A stretch of 64,000 nucleotides of DNA from Neoasaia chiangmaiensis (GTDB lineage: Bacteria; Pseudomonadota; Alphaproteobacteria; Acetobacterales; Acetobacteraceae). Of this stretch, positions 1-11,186 are shown piece after piece; the stretch's first letter is position 1, and each line of letters starts with the position of its first letter. The notes under the pieces were generated by a model. It was not told where the DNA came from. It did not search any database and saw nothing but the letters and a program-made list of their open reading frames with translations. The DNA is taken from NCBI RefSeq assembly GCF_002005465.1, contig NZ_CP014691.1, positions 2,700,001-2,764,000 of the forward strand, in the 5' to 3' direction. A program made the translations under genes and the position numbers.

Positions 1-2745
<2,745 letters not shown>

Positions 2746-2859
2746 GCCTCCTCACCACAGCGTGACGGTAGGCACACACATGCACAGCAGTCATCCACGC
2801 AACACACACACACAACCCATCACCAACCTATCCCACCCCCAAAAAGGGTGGTTCAGAAG
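2746..2859 (+). other. 23S-5S internal spacer with processing hairpin
   Basis: This short A/C-rich spacer contains a run of alternating CA near 2803-2814. A hairpin with arms CCACCC (2833-2838) and GGGTGG (2846-2851) lies just before mature 5S and probably helps precursor processing. No tRNA can be folded here. Confidence 0.6.
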
Positions 2860-2976
2860 ACCTGGTGGCCATGGCGGGAGACTTCCACCCGATCCCTTCC
2901 CGAACTCGGCCGTGAAACGCCCCAGCGCCTATGATACTGCATCTCAAGATGCGGAAAAGTCGGTCGCCGCCAGGTC
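2860..2976 (+). rRNA. rrf: 5S ribosomal RNA
   Basis: The interval has the typical 5S layout. The 5' strand CCTGGTGGCC pairs with the 3' strand GCCGCCAGG, and the interior carries the conserved stretch CCCGAACTCGGCCGTGAAAC. Length is about 117 nt, normal for Alphaproteobacteria. It follows 23S as the last gene of the rRNA operon. There is no distal tRNA-fMet before the terminator, unlike many alphaproteobacterial operons. Confidence 0.95.
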
Positions 2977-2993
2977 CCCTGAACTACCCAATG

Positions 2994-3035
2994 AAAAAGC
3001 CTTTGTTCCGATAATATGGAACAAAGGCTTTTTTT
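2994..3035. terminator. Strong intrinsic terminator of the rRNA operon
   Basis: A perfect 16-bp stem (2994-3009 with 3018-3033) has an 8-nt loop and is flanked by A and T tracts, so it can act in both directions. On the plus strand it ends the rRNA operon. On the minus strand it lies directly after the stop codon of a possible small ORF at 3034-3141. Confidence 0.92.
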
Positions 3036-3141
3036 ATACGTCATCGCATTTGCGAATGATCCAGGCCGTCAAGGCCGGGCCGATGCCATAGCAAAACAGT
3101 ACGAAACCCAGCATGAACAGGTCCCCAAGGCCGAATCTCAC
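3034..3141 (-). CDS. Possible small single-pass membrane protein (35 aa)
   Basis: Reading the minus strand from a GTG at 3141 gives a 35-residue peptide. It has a short polar start (MRFGLGD), a hydrophobic segment of about 20 residues (FMLGFVLFCYGIGPALTAWI) and a basic/acidic tail (RKCDDV), which is the profile of a small inner-membrane protein. An AAGGAG ribosome-binding site lies about 10 nt before the GTG. An in-frame ATG at 3189 would give a 51-residue form without a clear ribosome-binding site. The stop codon overlaps the T-tract of the rRNA terminator, which would also serve this gene. I recognise no family. Conservation between related genomes would decide whether it is real. Confidence 0.45.
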   Translation of the reverse strand: MRFGLGDLFMLGFVLFCYGIGPALTAWIIRKCDDV

Positions 3142-3380
3142 GGTTGGAGCGCTCCTTCTTCCATCGTCAGAGCGATATGGGCTTCTCATGGTCATAAAAC
3201 AATCGCCATTGAAAACTGACGTTGGTCCGCATGCCTAAAACAATGGCATTTGGAGGATCGTGACGAAAAATATCAGCGCTACCTGAAAATCCGGTCATGG
3301 CCGACGCACGAGCCCTTGGATGGAGGGAAGCAAACCGCTAGAGCCTTGCCCTTGATATTCTGAAAGGAACTGTGCAGCCG
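3142..3380. other. Intergenic region before the ABC exporter; no clear gene
   Basis: About 240 bases between the small minus-strand ORF and the exporter permease. I see no convincing coding frame or RNA fold. Promoters for the leftward small ORF and the rightward exporter should be here, but no good -35/-10 pair stands out. Confidence 0.4.
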
Positions 3381-4232
3381 ATGACGGGAATGCCGCGCGC
3401 CGCCACGTTGAGCGAGCCGATGCTCGATCTGATGCCGTTACACGGCACCAGCGCCATGAAGGCGGCATTCGGCGATGTGCGCGCTGGTTTTGCGCTCCTG
3501 CCGCTTGCGATGTCGCTGGGGTGGCTGGATATCAAGCTGCGGTATCGGGGCTCCATGCTGGGGCCGTTCTGGCTGACGATCTCCACGGCCGTCATGGTCG
3601 GCGCGCTGGGGCTGCTCTACGCCGAACTGTTTCACATGAACCTGTCGCGCTATCTGCCTTTCCTTTCGCTGTCGCTCGTTCTCTGGGCCTATATGAGTGC
3701 GACGATCAACGAGGCACCGATGATCTTCACCCAGAGCGCGGGGCTGATGCATGCCATGCGGATGCCGGTGACGATGCACGTGCTGCGCGCCATCATTCGC
3801 AACACGTTGGTGTTGCTGCACAATATCGTGGTGATTGCCGTCGTGTTCACGCTCTATCACGTCTGGCCGCGCCATCTCTGGGTGCTAGCGCCTGTGCTGC
3901 TTCTGTGGCTGTTCGACAGCATGGCGGTCGCGACGCTTTTGGGCCTGCTGGGCGCGCGCTTTCGCGATACGCCTCCGATCGTTGCATCCCTGATGCAGAT
4001 ATTCTTTTTCGTGACGCCAGTGATCTGGCAGCCCGACCTGATCTATGCCGGGCGACAATACCTGCTGCTCGATCCGTTCTATCCGATCATCGAGATCCTG
4101 CGCGGGCCTTTGCTGGGTGAAAGTCTTCGCCCGTCGATCTGGTATGCCGCCCTCGCGCACAGCGCCGTGTTGTGGGGTATCGCCCTTGTTGTTTTCGCGC
4201 GTTTCCGGGCGCGCATTGCCTACTGGGTCTGA
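3381..4232 (+). CDS. ABC-2 type polysaccharide export permease (Wzm/KpsM family)
   Basis: Inner-membrane subunit of an ABC exporter that would move lipid-linked O-antigen, capsule or a related glycan across the cytoplasmic membrane. The 283-residue protein has about six hydrophobic segments. An amphipathic stretch with LGWLDIKLRYRGSMLGPFWL comes before the first helix, a hallmark of the ABC-2 export family, and the last helices follow a FRDTPPIVASLMQIFFFVTPV block. The ATG at 3381 is preferred. An AGGA lies 12 nt before it, but only 3 nt before the alternative GTG at 3372. The ATPase gene follows with 2 bp between stop and start, so the pair is co-translated. No glycosyltransferases are nearby, so the glycan is unknown. 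Confidence 0.88.
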   Translation: MTGMPRAATLSEPMLDLMPLHGTSAMKAAFGDVRAGFALLPLAMSLGWLDIKLRYRGSMLGPFWLTISTAVMVGALGLLYAELFHMNLSRYLPFLSLSLVLWAYMSATINEAPMIFTQSAGLMHAMRMPVTMHVLRAIIRNTLVLLHNIVVIAVVFTLYHVWPRHLWVLAPVLLLWLFDSMAVATLLGLLGARFRDTPPIVASLMQIFFFVTPVIWQPDLIYAGRQYLLLDPFYPIIEILRGPLLGESLRPSIWYAALAHSAVLWGIALVVFARFRARIAYWV

Positions 4233-4234
4233 CC

Positions 4235-4996
4235 ATGGCCGCGATCGACGTTCGAAATCTGCATATCAGTTTCCCCCTCTACCATGGTGCGAGCCGCTCC
4301 CTGAAGCACAGCATGGCCGAGGCAGTATCCGGCTGGCGGAGCGGTCCTTCGGCGCATCTGGCGCGCGACGCGCGGGCGCGTATCGTGGTGAACGTTCTGA
4401 GGGGAATCGATTTCCAGTTGCGGCCGGGTGACCGGCTGGGACTGATCGGCGGCAACGGCGCCGGCAAAACAACACTGCTGCGTGCGATGGCCGGTATCTA
4501 CGAGCCGATTGCCGGGCGGGTGCAGATACAGGGTTTGCTCGGCACGCTGCTCGATCCCAATCTTGGCATGAATATCGAACTGACCGGCCGGGAGAATATC
4601 GGCCTGAGATGCCGGTTCTTCGGTCTGGCACGGGCGGACGTGCAGGATATCGAGCATAATGTCGAGGACTTCGCCAATCTCGGCGATTTCATGGACATGC
4701 CGATGAAGACCTACAGTGCCGGCATGCTGGTGCGCCTTGCTTTCGGTCTGGCGACGGCGATCACACCGCAGGTTCTGTTGATGGACGAGTGGTTCATGGC
4801 AGGCGATGCCAGTTTCATGGAAAAGGCGCAGCATCGGCTGGCGGCGCTGGTCGAGCGGACCGAGATTCTTGTGGTGTCGACGCATCAGCCGGACATCATG
4901 TGTCGCTGGTGCACGCGCGTGATCTGGCTGGATAACGGCATGATCCGCATGGACGGCACGCCCGATGACGTTCTAGCGGCGTATCTCGCAGCCTGA
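4235..4996 (+). CDS. ABC polysaccharide export ATPase (Wzt/KpsT family)
   Basis: Cytoplasmic ATPase partner of the preceding permease, 253 residues. Walker A GGNGAGKTT is near residues 71-79, the signature YSAGM near 161, and a Walker B-like LLMDEWFMAGD near 180. The YSAGM and DEWF variants are characteristic of the Wzt/KpsT/TagH exporter branch. The chain stops right after the ATPase core, so it lacks the C-terminal carbohydrate-binding domain of long Wzt proteins. That implies a system that does not read terminal glycan modifications. The start at 4235 puts the conserved MAAIDVRNLHISF at the N-terminus. An upstream in-frame start at 4172 would overlap the permease by 61 bases and is unlikely. 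Confidence 0.88.
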   Translation: MAAIDVRNLHISFPLYHGASRSLKHSMAEAVSGWRSGPSAHLARDARARIVVNVLRGIDFQLRPGDRLGLIGGNGAGKTTLLRAMAGIYEPIAGRVQIQGLLGTLLDPNLGMNIELTGRENIGLRCRFFGLARADVQDIEHNVEDFANLGDFMDMPMKTYSAGMLVRLAFGLATAITPQVLLMDEWFMAGDASFMEKAQHRLAALVERTEILVVSTHQPDIMCRWCTRVIWLDNGMIRMDGTPDDVLAAYLAA

Positions 4997-5067
4997 GGAT
5001 GCATGATCGCGCAACACGGAGCGGGCACGACCCGCATCGTTAGCACACCATTTTTTCGGAGAAAAAG

Positions 5068-5144
<77 letters not shown>

Positions 5145-5262
5145 ATAAGCCGTTTCAAGCGGCTCTGGCGACCGTCTGGCAGGGCGGTGAAGCGCCTCGC
5201 CTTCGGTGAGAGGGGAACTACCAGCACGCGTCCGTGATGGCAACAGGGGAAAATGATTTTTT

Positions 5263-7800
5263 TTACGACGACCCGCGGAGCAGCGCGGCCGGGCGGGCAC
5301 GCAGGGATTCCCGCAGCGACAGCAGGCCGACGACGAACATCAGCGCCAGCGCGCCGACGATCACCGCGAGCAATCGTAATGGCATGAAGGGGAGCGGTGC
5401 ATTGAGCAGAAGCCGCATGGCGATAGTGGCAAGCGTTATGCCGCCGATGACGGCACCCAGACCCGTCAGAGCGCCCACCCCGGTAAATTCCACCAGCCAG
5501 ATGAGGCGCAGTTGGGTATCTGACGCGCCGAGCGCACGCAGGATCGCGGCGTCCTGCCTCCGACGGGGACGCTCCGCCAGCAGGGTTGCGCAAAGCACCA
5601 GCAGGCCGGACACCAGAAGAACCAGAGCCATCGCCGTGAGGGCGATGCTGAGGCGGCGCACCATGGCGGCCAGCGTGGCCAGAACATCTGCCACACGAAT
5701 GCCGGTAGCGCCCGGTAGCGCATCGGTCACCGCTGCCAGAATGTCGGCGTCGTGCGTCGGATCGCCATCCGTGCGGACCGTGGCCACCATCGTATGCGGG
5801 GCATGGGAAAGAAGGCCCGGCGATGCGACGAAGGCGAAGTTCATGCGCAGGGATTGCCATGCGACCTGCCGCAGGTTGGCGATGCGGAAGTCGATGTCGC
5901 GACCGAGCACGTTGAGCGTCAGATGATCGCCCACGCCGACATGCCAGCCCGCCGCCAACCCGGCATCGAGGGAAAGAAGCGGCGGCCCGTCGTAATCGGC
6001 GGACCACCATTGCCCGGCCGTCAGGCGAATGTCGTCCGGACGGGCGCCCATGATCGTGAGCCCATGATCGCCCTTGAGCGCCCATTGCGTGCGTGGTGTC
6101 GCCGGCGCGTTTTCGGCGGATGTGTCGTTGAGGCGCATGACGCGCGTGCGCAGGGAAGGCAGATCCGCCTCGCCACGCATGCTCGGCATGCTGCGCAGGA
6201 TCATCTGGAAACGGGAGAGATCGGCGGGCTGGATATCGATGAAATAGAACGACGGCGCACCTTCCGGCACCGCGCGGGAGAACTGGTCGATCAGCGCCCC
6301 CTCGACCAGCCAGATCGTGGCAAGGCCGCATAGTCCAGCGCCCAGACCCAGAACGAGCCGGGACGCACCGGCACCTTGCCGGGCGAGCATTGCCACGCCC
6401 AGCCGCATCACGCCGCCATGGCGCATACGCACGGCCAGCCACGCGGCGCTCCAGCGTAGCAGGCGCCCCAGCGCCAGCAGGAACGCAAGCGTCGGCAGGA
6501 GCGTCAGCGCGAAACCGGCTGTCAGGCGACGGTCGCCAGCCGTCAGAACAATGACGGCGAACAGAAGCGCCGCCGCGCCGACCGTCCATGGCCATATGCG
6601 CGGCCCGCCTTCGCTGCCGGGGAGATCACGAAACAGCGTGGCGGGTGGCACGCGCAGGCCGCGCAGGATGGGGCCGATGGTGAAGACGAGTGCCGTGAGA
6701 ATGCCGATCCAGGAGGCCCGCGCGGCAGAGAGCAGCATCGCCGCGATATCCGGCCCGACGCCGAGCAGGCCGGACGCCAGCGAAAGGCCGATCCACGCGC
6801 ACAGAACCCCCAGAACCACGCCCATTGCGATTCCGCCGAAGCACAGGACACCGATCTGCAACCCGATGATACGGGCGATCAGCGCCGATGATGCGCCGAG
6901 GCTGGACAGGACGCCGATCAGGCGGCGGCGGCTCATCATCCAGGCCGAAACACCGGCGGAAACCCCGAGTCCGCCCAGCAGCAGGGCGGTCAGTCCCAGG
7001 AGCGTGAGGAATTGCGCGGTCTGGTCGACCATGCGCGAGAGGCCGGGAGAGGCATCGCGGATATCGCGCAGTCGCCAGCCCGCGCCGGGGAAGCGCTGCG
7101 CCAGATCGTGCTCCACGGCCATGGCGCGGGCCTGACGTTGCGCATCATCGCCCGGCCAGGCGGCATGCAGCGTCCAGGTCGCCAGCACGCCGGCCGAAAG
7201 CAGCCCGGCCTGCTGCAGGTCATCGATCGGCACCGTGACGCGCGGCGCGAGCGTGATGCTCCCGGCATCGGGGACGGTGGTCAGGGCCGCGCGGAGGGTC
7301 AGGGCGCGATTGCCGATCCGGACCCGGTCTCCGGCCCGAAGATGCAGGCGCGTCAGCACCATGGGTTCGGCGATGGCGCTCTGTGGCGACAGCGCACGGG
7401 CAAGCGGCATGGCCGGCGAAAGCGGTGCGTCGCCCGCCAGAGGCCATGCGGAATCGACGCCGTGAAGATCGACGAGCAGGCGGTCGCCCGGACGATCTGA
7501 ATCGGCCTTGTAAAGCATGGAACGCAGGGCGATCTGCCGGGAAACGCTGGCGCCGCCTGCTACGAGGAACCGGCGCAACCCGTCCGGCAGCGGGTCCTTG
7601 CTCTCGATGGCCAGGTCGCCACCGAGCATCGCGCGGCGTTGTGCGTCGATGCCGTCCTGCACCGAGGCCCGCATGCCACCGACGGCAGCGATGGCCGCCA
7701 CGCCGATCATGAGACAGGCCAGAGCGATGCCCATGCCGCCCAGCGCGGCACCCCGCAGGTCACGCCAGGCCAGTCGCGCCGCCATGCGCCAGTTCGTCAT
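5263..7800 (-). CDS. ABC transporter permease, FtsX/YbbP family
   Basis: Large inner-membrane protein of 845 residues. It has an N-terminal membrane helix (about residues 17-40), a periplasmic stretch, then two FtsX-type membrane blocks (about 250-480 and 700-840), the YbbP/MacB-like double layout. Its ATPase gene lies directly upstream and overlaps it by 4 bases, and the pair is divergent from tesA. In Escherichia coli ybbA-ybbP-tesA have the same arrangement, so this is a conserved neighbourhood. These transporters are thought to act on lipids or lipoproteins rather than small solutes, but no substrate is proven. No sign of damage in the frame. Confidence 0.9.
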   Translation of the reverse strand: MTNWRMAARLAWRDLRGAALGGMGIALACLMIGVAAIAAVGGMRASVQDGIDAQRRAMLGGDLAIESKDPLPDGLRRFLVAGGASVSRQIALRSMLYKADSDRPGDRLLVDLHGVDSAWPLAGDAPLSPAMPLARALSPQSAIAEPMVLTRLHLRAGDRVRIGNRALTLRAALTTVPDAGSITLAPRVTVPIDDLQQAGLLSAGVLATWTLHAAWPGDDAQRQARAMAVEHDLAQRFPGAGWRLRDIRDASPGLSRMVDQTAQFLTLLGLTALLLGGLGVSAGVSAWMMSRRRLIGVLSSLGASSALIARIIGLQIGVLCFGGIAMGVVLGVLCAWIGLSLASGLLGVGPDIAAMLLSAARASWIGILTALVFTIGPILRGLRVPPATLFRDLPGSEGGPRIWPWTVGAAALLFAVIVLTAGDRRLTAGFALTLLPTLAFLLALGRLLRWSAAWLAVRMRHGGVMRLGVAMLARQGAGASRLVLGLGAGLCGLATIWLVEGALIDQFSRAVPEGAPSFYFIDIQPADLSRFQMILRSMPSMRGEADLPSLRTRVMRLNDTSAENAPATPRTQWALKGDHGLTIMGARPDDIRLTAGQWWSADYDGPPLLSLDAGLAAGWHVGVGDHLTLNVLGRDIDFRIANLRQVAWQSLRMNFAFVASPGLLSHAPHTMVATVRTDGDPTHDADILAAVTDALPGATGIRVADVLATLAAMVRRLSIALTAMALVLLVSGLLVLCATLLAERPRRRQDAAILRALGASDTQLRLIWLVEFTGVGALTGLGAVIGGITLATIAMRLLLNAPLPFMPLRLLAVIVGALALMFVVGLLSLRESLRARPAALLRGSS

Positions 7801-8504
7801 GCGAGACGCCCCGCGCGCATGGTCAGCCGTCGGTCGCAGCGCGCGGCGAGGTTCATGTCATGCGTCACCAGGACCAGTGTGGTGCCGAGTTTGGCGCGCA
7901 GGTCGAACAGCAGCGCCATGACATGGGCACCGGTTTCCGGGTCGAGGTTGCCTGTCGGCTCGTCCGCCAGAATAAGGCGGGGTTGCGTGACCACGGCACG
8001 GGCGAGGGCCACGCGCTGCTGTTCCCCGCCTGACAGCTCGGCGGGACGGTGCGTGGCGCGTTGATCCAGTCCGACCGAGACCAGCGCGGCATGCGCGCGG
8101 TCGGCGGCACGGTCGATCCCCGCGAGTTCGAGCGGCACCATGACGTTCTGAAGGGCTGTCATCGTCGGCAGAAGATGAAAGGACTGGAACACGATGCCGA
8201 TGCGCGCCTGCCGGAAGCGCGCACGGTCGTTCTCCGAAAGCTGGCCGATATCGGTGCCGTCCACCACGATGCGGCCCGATGTCGGGCGTTCGAGGCCGCC
8301 CATCAGCATCATCAGCGATGTCTTGCCGGAACCGGACGGGCCAATGATGCCCGTGGCCTCGCCGGATGGCACACGCAGCGAGACGTCATCGAGAATGGTT
8401 AGTGGTTCGGTGCCGCGGCGGGGGATCTTCAGGGTGGCGTCCTGAACGATAACGGCGTCATTGTGTTGGGAGTGTGATGTCCGAGGAGTTTCGATAACCG
8501 CCAT
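7797..8504 (-). CDS. ABC transporter ATP-binding protein, YbbA/LolD type
   Basis: ATPase of 235 residues with Walker [11 protein letters not shown]-loop region [16 protein letters not shown], signature LSGGEQQR, and Walker [13 protein letters not shown] followed by the switch histidine in VTHD. The [14 protein letters not shown] and DEPTGNLD pattern is typical of the MacB/LolD/YbbA subfamily, which pairs with FtsX-type permeases such as the next gene. The ATG at 8504-8502 overlaps the ATG of divergent tesA at 8503. I see no alternative in-frame start downstream before the conserved core, so this start is well supported. Confidence 0.92.
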   Translation of the reverse strand: MAVIETPRTSHSQHNDAVIVQDATLKIPRRGTEPLTILDDVSLRVPSGEATGIIGPSGSGKTSLMMLMGGLERPTSGRIVVDGTDIGQLSENDRARFRQARIGIVFQSFHLLPTMTALQNVMVPLELAGIDRAADRAHAALVSVGLDQRATHRPAELSGGEQQRVALARAVVTQPRLILADEPTGNLDPETGAHVMALLFDLRAKLGTTLVLVTHDMNLAARCDRRLTMRAGRLA

Positions 8505-9174
8505 GCCTGATGTCCACCGTTGTTTTCGACGTCTGTTGTGTTGGCGACATTGGGGTGTCGCTGTCGCCGTGACGGCGGCCCTGTCCTGTTCAGCGCAGGC
8601 CGCGCCATTGAAGTTGCTGGCGCTGGGAGATTCGCTGACGGCCGGTTACGGCCTGCCGCATGATCGGGGTTTCGTGCCGCAACTGCAACGGGCGCTGGAT
8701 GCGCGGCACGATGATGTCACCGTGCTCGACGGCGGAGTGTCCGGCGATACCAGCGCCGATGCGCTGGCGCGGCTGGACTGGGTGCTGGGCGACAGGCCGG
8801 ACGCCGCCATCGTGGAACTGGGCGGCAACGACGGATTGCGGGGCTTGGACCCTCAACTGATGCAGGATCATATCCGCGCGATTCTCGATCGGCTGCGGCA
8901 GGCGCATATACCGGTTCTGCTGAGCGGGATGCTAGCGCCGCCGAACATGGGGCCGGAATACGGCGCGCGGTTCAGGGCGGCGTTCGATGGATTGGCGTGG
9001 ACGCCGGGCATCATGTGGGATCCGTTCTTTCTCGACGGCGTTGCCGGGCACCCGAATTTGCAGCAGGGCGATCGCATGCATGCCAATGCCGCCGGCGTGC
9101 AGGCGATCGTGGCGCGGTTGGTGCCGCAGATCGAGCGGTTGCTGGATCAGGCTCGTGCCGCCCGGTCGCGATAG
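8503..9174 (+). CDS. tesA: GDSL esterase / lysophospholipase L1-like TesA
   Basis: Periplasmic SGNH-family esterase of 223 residues, acting on short acyl esters, acyl-CoA or lysophospholipids in characterised homologues. A basic N-terminus and hydrophobic stretch end at SAQA-AP, a good signal peptidase I site. All catalytic blocks are present: ALGDSLTAGYG (nucleophile Ser), GGNDGLRG (block III) and the C-terminal D-x-x-H in GDRMHANAAG. A GAGGAG sequence lies 14 nt before the ATG, rather far. The start is still the best because the signal peptide follows directly. It is divergent from its usual neighbour, the YbbA-like ATPase. Its 3' end overlaps the convergent MFS gene by 28 bases. Confidence 0.92.
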   Translation: MPDVHRCFRRLLCWRHWGVAVAVTAALSCSAQAAPLKLLALGDSLTAGYGLPHDRGFVPQLQRALDARHDDVTVLDGGVSGDTSADALARLDWVLGDRPDAAIVELGGNDGLRGLDPQLMQDHIRAILDRLRQAHIPVLLSGMLAPPNMGPEYGARFRAAFDGLAWTPGIMWDPFFLDGVAGHPNLQQGDRMHANAAGVQAIVARLVPQIERLLDQARAARSR

Positions 9175-10433
9175 GCCGCTGACGGCAGGGTTTCCACAGG
9201 CCCTACGATCAGCAGGAATGACAAGGCACCCAGCACGCATAATGCACCGGCGATGCCCAGTGGTATGACGAATGAGCCGCGTGTGAGGCTCAACATGACA
9301 CCGGTGAAGGTCGAGATGCCGATCCCCGCCAGATTGGCCGCGAAATTCTGCAAGGCGCCGATGGAGGCGACATTACCGGGGGACGGCGCGACCTCGCCGG
9401 GCAGCGCCCAGACATTCGCGGCGGTGAAGGCCAGCGCCGAATAGGAAACGCTCATGAGCCCGAGCGCCACGACCGTGTTGGTCGTCATGGTGGCGAAGGC
9501 GATGACGCAGGACGTCAGCATGCCGCCGACGAGGCAACTCTTGCGCGCCACCGTGGCGCTGATCCCGCGGCGGATCATGGTGTCCGAGGTCCAGCCGCCG
9601 AGCCAGCCGAAGGGGATGGCGATCAGCGCCGGGATCATCGCATAGCGCTTCATGTCCGAGAGGGAGAAATGCAGCGCCTGCGCAAGATAGGTCGGAAACC
9701 ATGTGATGAAGAAATAGATGGTGAAGTTCAGGCAGAAGAACCCCAGCATCATGCCCCAGATCGTGCGGTAACGCAGCAGTTGCCCCAGTGACAGGGCGGG
9801 GTGCGAGGCATTTTCGGGCGTGCCCTGTGCGGCCATCAGGGCATGTCTCGCCGCGGGGGACAGACGCGGATGATCCTTTGGATCCCGGTAAAGCCATAGC
9901 CAGACGACGACCCAGAGAAAGCCGATTCCGCCTGTCCAGAGGAAGGAGTGCCGTCAGCCCACGGTAGCCACAAGCCATGCGACGACGGGAAGCGCCAGGG
10001 CGGACCCAACGCGTGATCCGCTGTCGAAGATGCTGCTGGCCAATGCGCGCTCCGCACGCGGAAACCAGTTATAGACCACCTTCGCGAAGCCGGGCAGGGC
10101 GCCGGCTTCCCCGACGCCCAGAAGGAGGCGTGCGCCCAGGAGGCTCGGCAGGCCGGTGACGAAAGCGGTGGTAGCGGTGAAAAGCGACCACCATCCCACG
10201 GCTCCCGCGAGGACCCGCCGCGCGCCGAGCCGGTCGAGCAGCCAGCCGACCGGTACCTGCATCAGGGCATAGGTCCAGAAGAACGCGCTGAGCGCGAGCC
10301 CGGTCAGCGCCGGGGAGAGGCCAAGGTCCTGCTGAATGTGCGGAACGGCAACGGCGAGGTTGGCGCGGTCAAGGAAGTTGATGACATTGGCCGCAAAACA
10401 GAGCCCGATCATGACCCATCGCAAGTTGCTCAC
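9147..10433 (-). pseudogene. MFS transporter (anion:cation symporter family), interrupted by an in-frame TGA
   Basis: The N-terminal part (10433 to 9957) reads MSNLRWVMIGLCFAANVINF, followed by typical MFS helices and the cytoplasmic-loop motif DRLGARRV. It stops at TGA 9956-9954 after WLVATVG. The same frame then continues without another stop to 9147 and encodes the remaining helices, including FLWTGGIGFLWVVVWLWLYRDP. In this family (hexuronate/glucarate-type transporters) the position normally reads VGWR, so a TGG-to-TGA change fits exactly. Full length would be 428 codons, normal for the family. Possible explanations are a recent nonsense mutation, a sequencing error, or readthrough. The first is the simplest. 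A restart at the ATG near 9836 could make a C-terminal fragment, but it is unlikely to transport. Confidence 0.85.
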
Positions 10434-10613
10434 ACCCTGCCGCCTTTCCCACGGATTTCAGCCTTGAACGTCAAGCGGGAGATTGCAGATCGGTCATGTG
10501 ACGATCAGAAATGCGTGTGCCCGATCGGGAACGAACCATGGACGGGCATGGCCATATGAAAGCAGATGCTTTAGACTGCGTGGTTTGTCAGCTCCAAGCG
10601 GAACCAAGAAACT

Positions 10614-11123
10614 ATGGCCGGAAGCGTCAATAAAGTCATCCTGATCGGCAATCTGGGCAAGGATCCGGAAGTGCGAAATGCGCAGACCGGCACGAAGATC
10701 GTCAATCTGACGGTGGCAACCAGCGAAACCTGGAACGACCGCAATTCAGGCGAGAAACGCGAGCGCACGGAGTGGCATCGTGTCGTCATTTTCAACGAGC
10801 GCGTTGCGGATGTGGCGGAACGTTTTCTTCGCAAGGGTCGCAAGGTCTATATCGAAGGACAGTTGCAGACCCGAAAATGGACCGATCAGTCCGGGCAGGA
10901 GCGGTTCACGACGGAAGTCGTCATCGACCGTTTCCGTGGCGATCTGGTGCTGATCGACAGCAACCGGGGCGGTGAGAGCGATGCGGGAGGCGGTTACGAC
11001 AGCCCGCCGCGGCAGCTGAATGCCCCCCGTGGTGGTGGCAATGCACCATCGCGCGGCGGCTCGGGTGGTTCGGGCGGCTGGGATGCACCCGGCGGCGATC
11101 TGGATGACGAAATCCCGTTCTGA
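10614..11123 (+). CDS. ssb: Single-stranded DNA-binding protein
   Basis: SSB coats single-stranded DNA during replication, repair and recombination and recruits partner enzymes through its tail. The 169-residue protein opens with [20 protein letters not shown], the classic start of the OB fold, which runs to about residue 112 ([13 protein letters not shown]). A Gly/Arg/Ser-rich flexible linker follows. The last residues DLDDEIPF form the acidic tip that docks RecQ, exonuclease I and others. Length is typical for Alphaproteobacteria. The 180 bases before it hold no gene. I found no convincing alphaproteobacterial LexA box (GTTC-N7-GTTC) there. Confidence 0.98.
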   Translation: MAGSVNKVILIGNLGKDPEVRNAQTGTKIVNLTVATSETWNDRNSGEKRERTEWHRVVIFNERVADVAERFLRKGRKVYIEGQLQTRKWTDQSGQERFTTEVVIDRFRGDLVLIDSNRGGESDAGGGYDSPPRQLNAPRGGGNAPSRGGSGGSGGWDAPGGDLDDEIPF

Positions 11124-11186
11124 TTTCCGGAACAGGATCCCGCCGTCTCGGTGATTGCCTGACGATCATGTGAAAAAGGGTGGCGC

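Noticed and set aside
2762-3091. Plus-strand ORF of 109 codons across the 5S gene
   Set aside because: It is the translation of 5S rRNA, spacer and terminator, with no ribosome-binding site.
9373-9978. 201-codon minus-strand ORF overlapping the transporter
   Set aside because: It is in another frame, rich in Arg/His/Leu, and is a shadow of the interrupted MFS gene.
10488-10506. Near-palindrome GATCGGTCATGTGACGATC upstream of ssb, as a possible SOS or other operator
   Set aside because: Arms match only with a bulge, and it does not fit the alphaproteobacterial LexA pattern.
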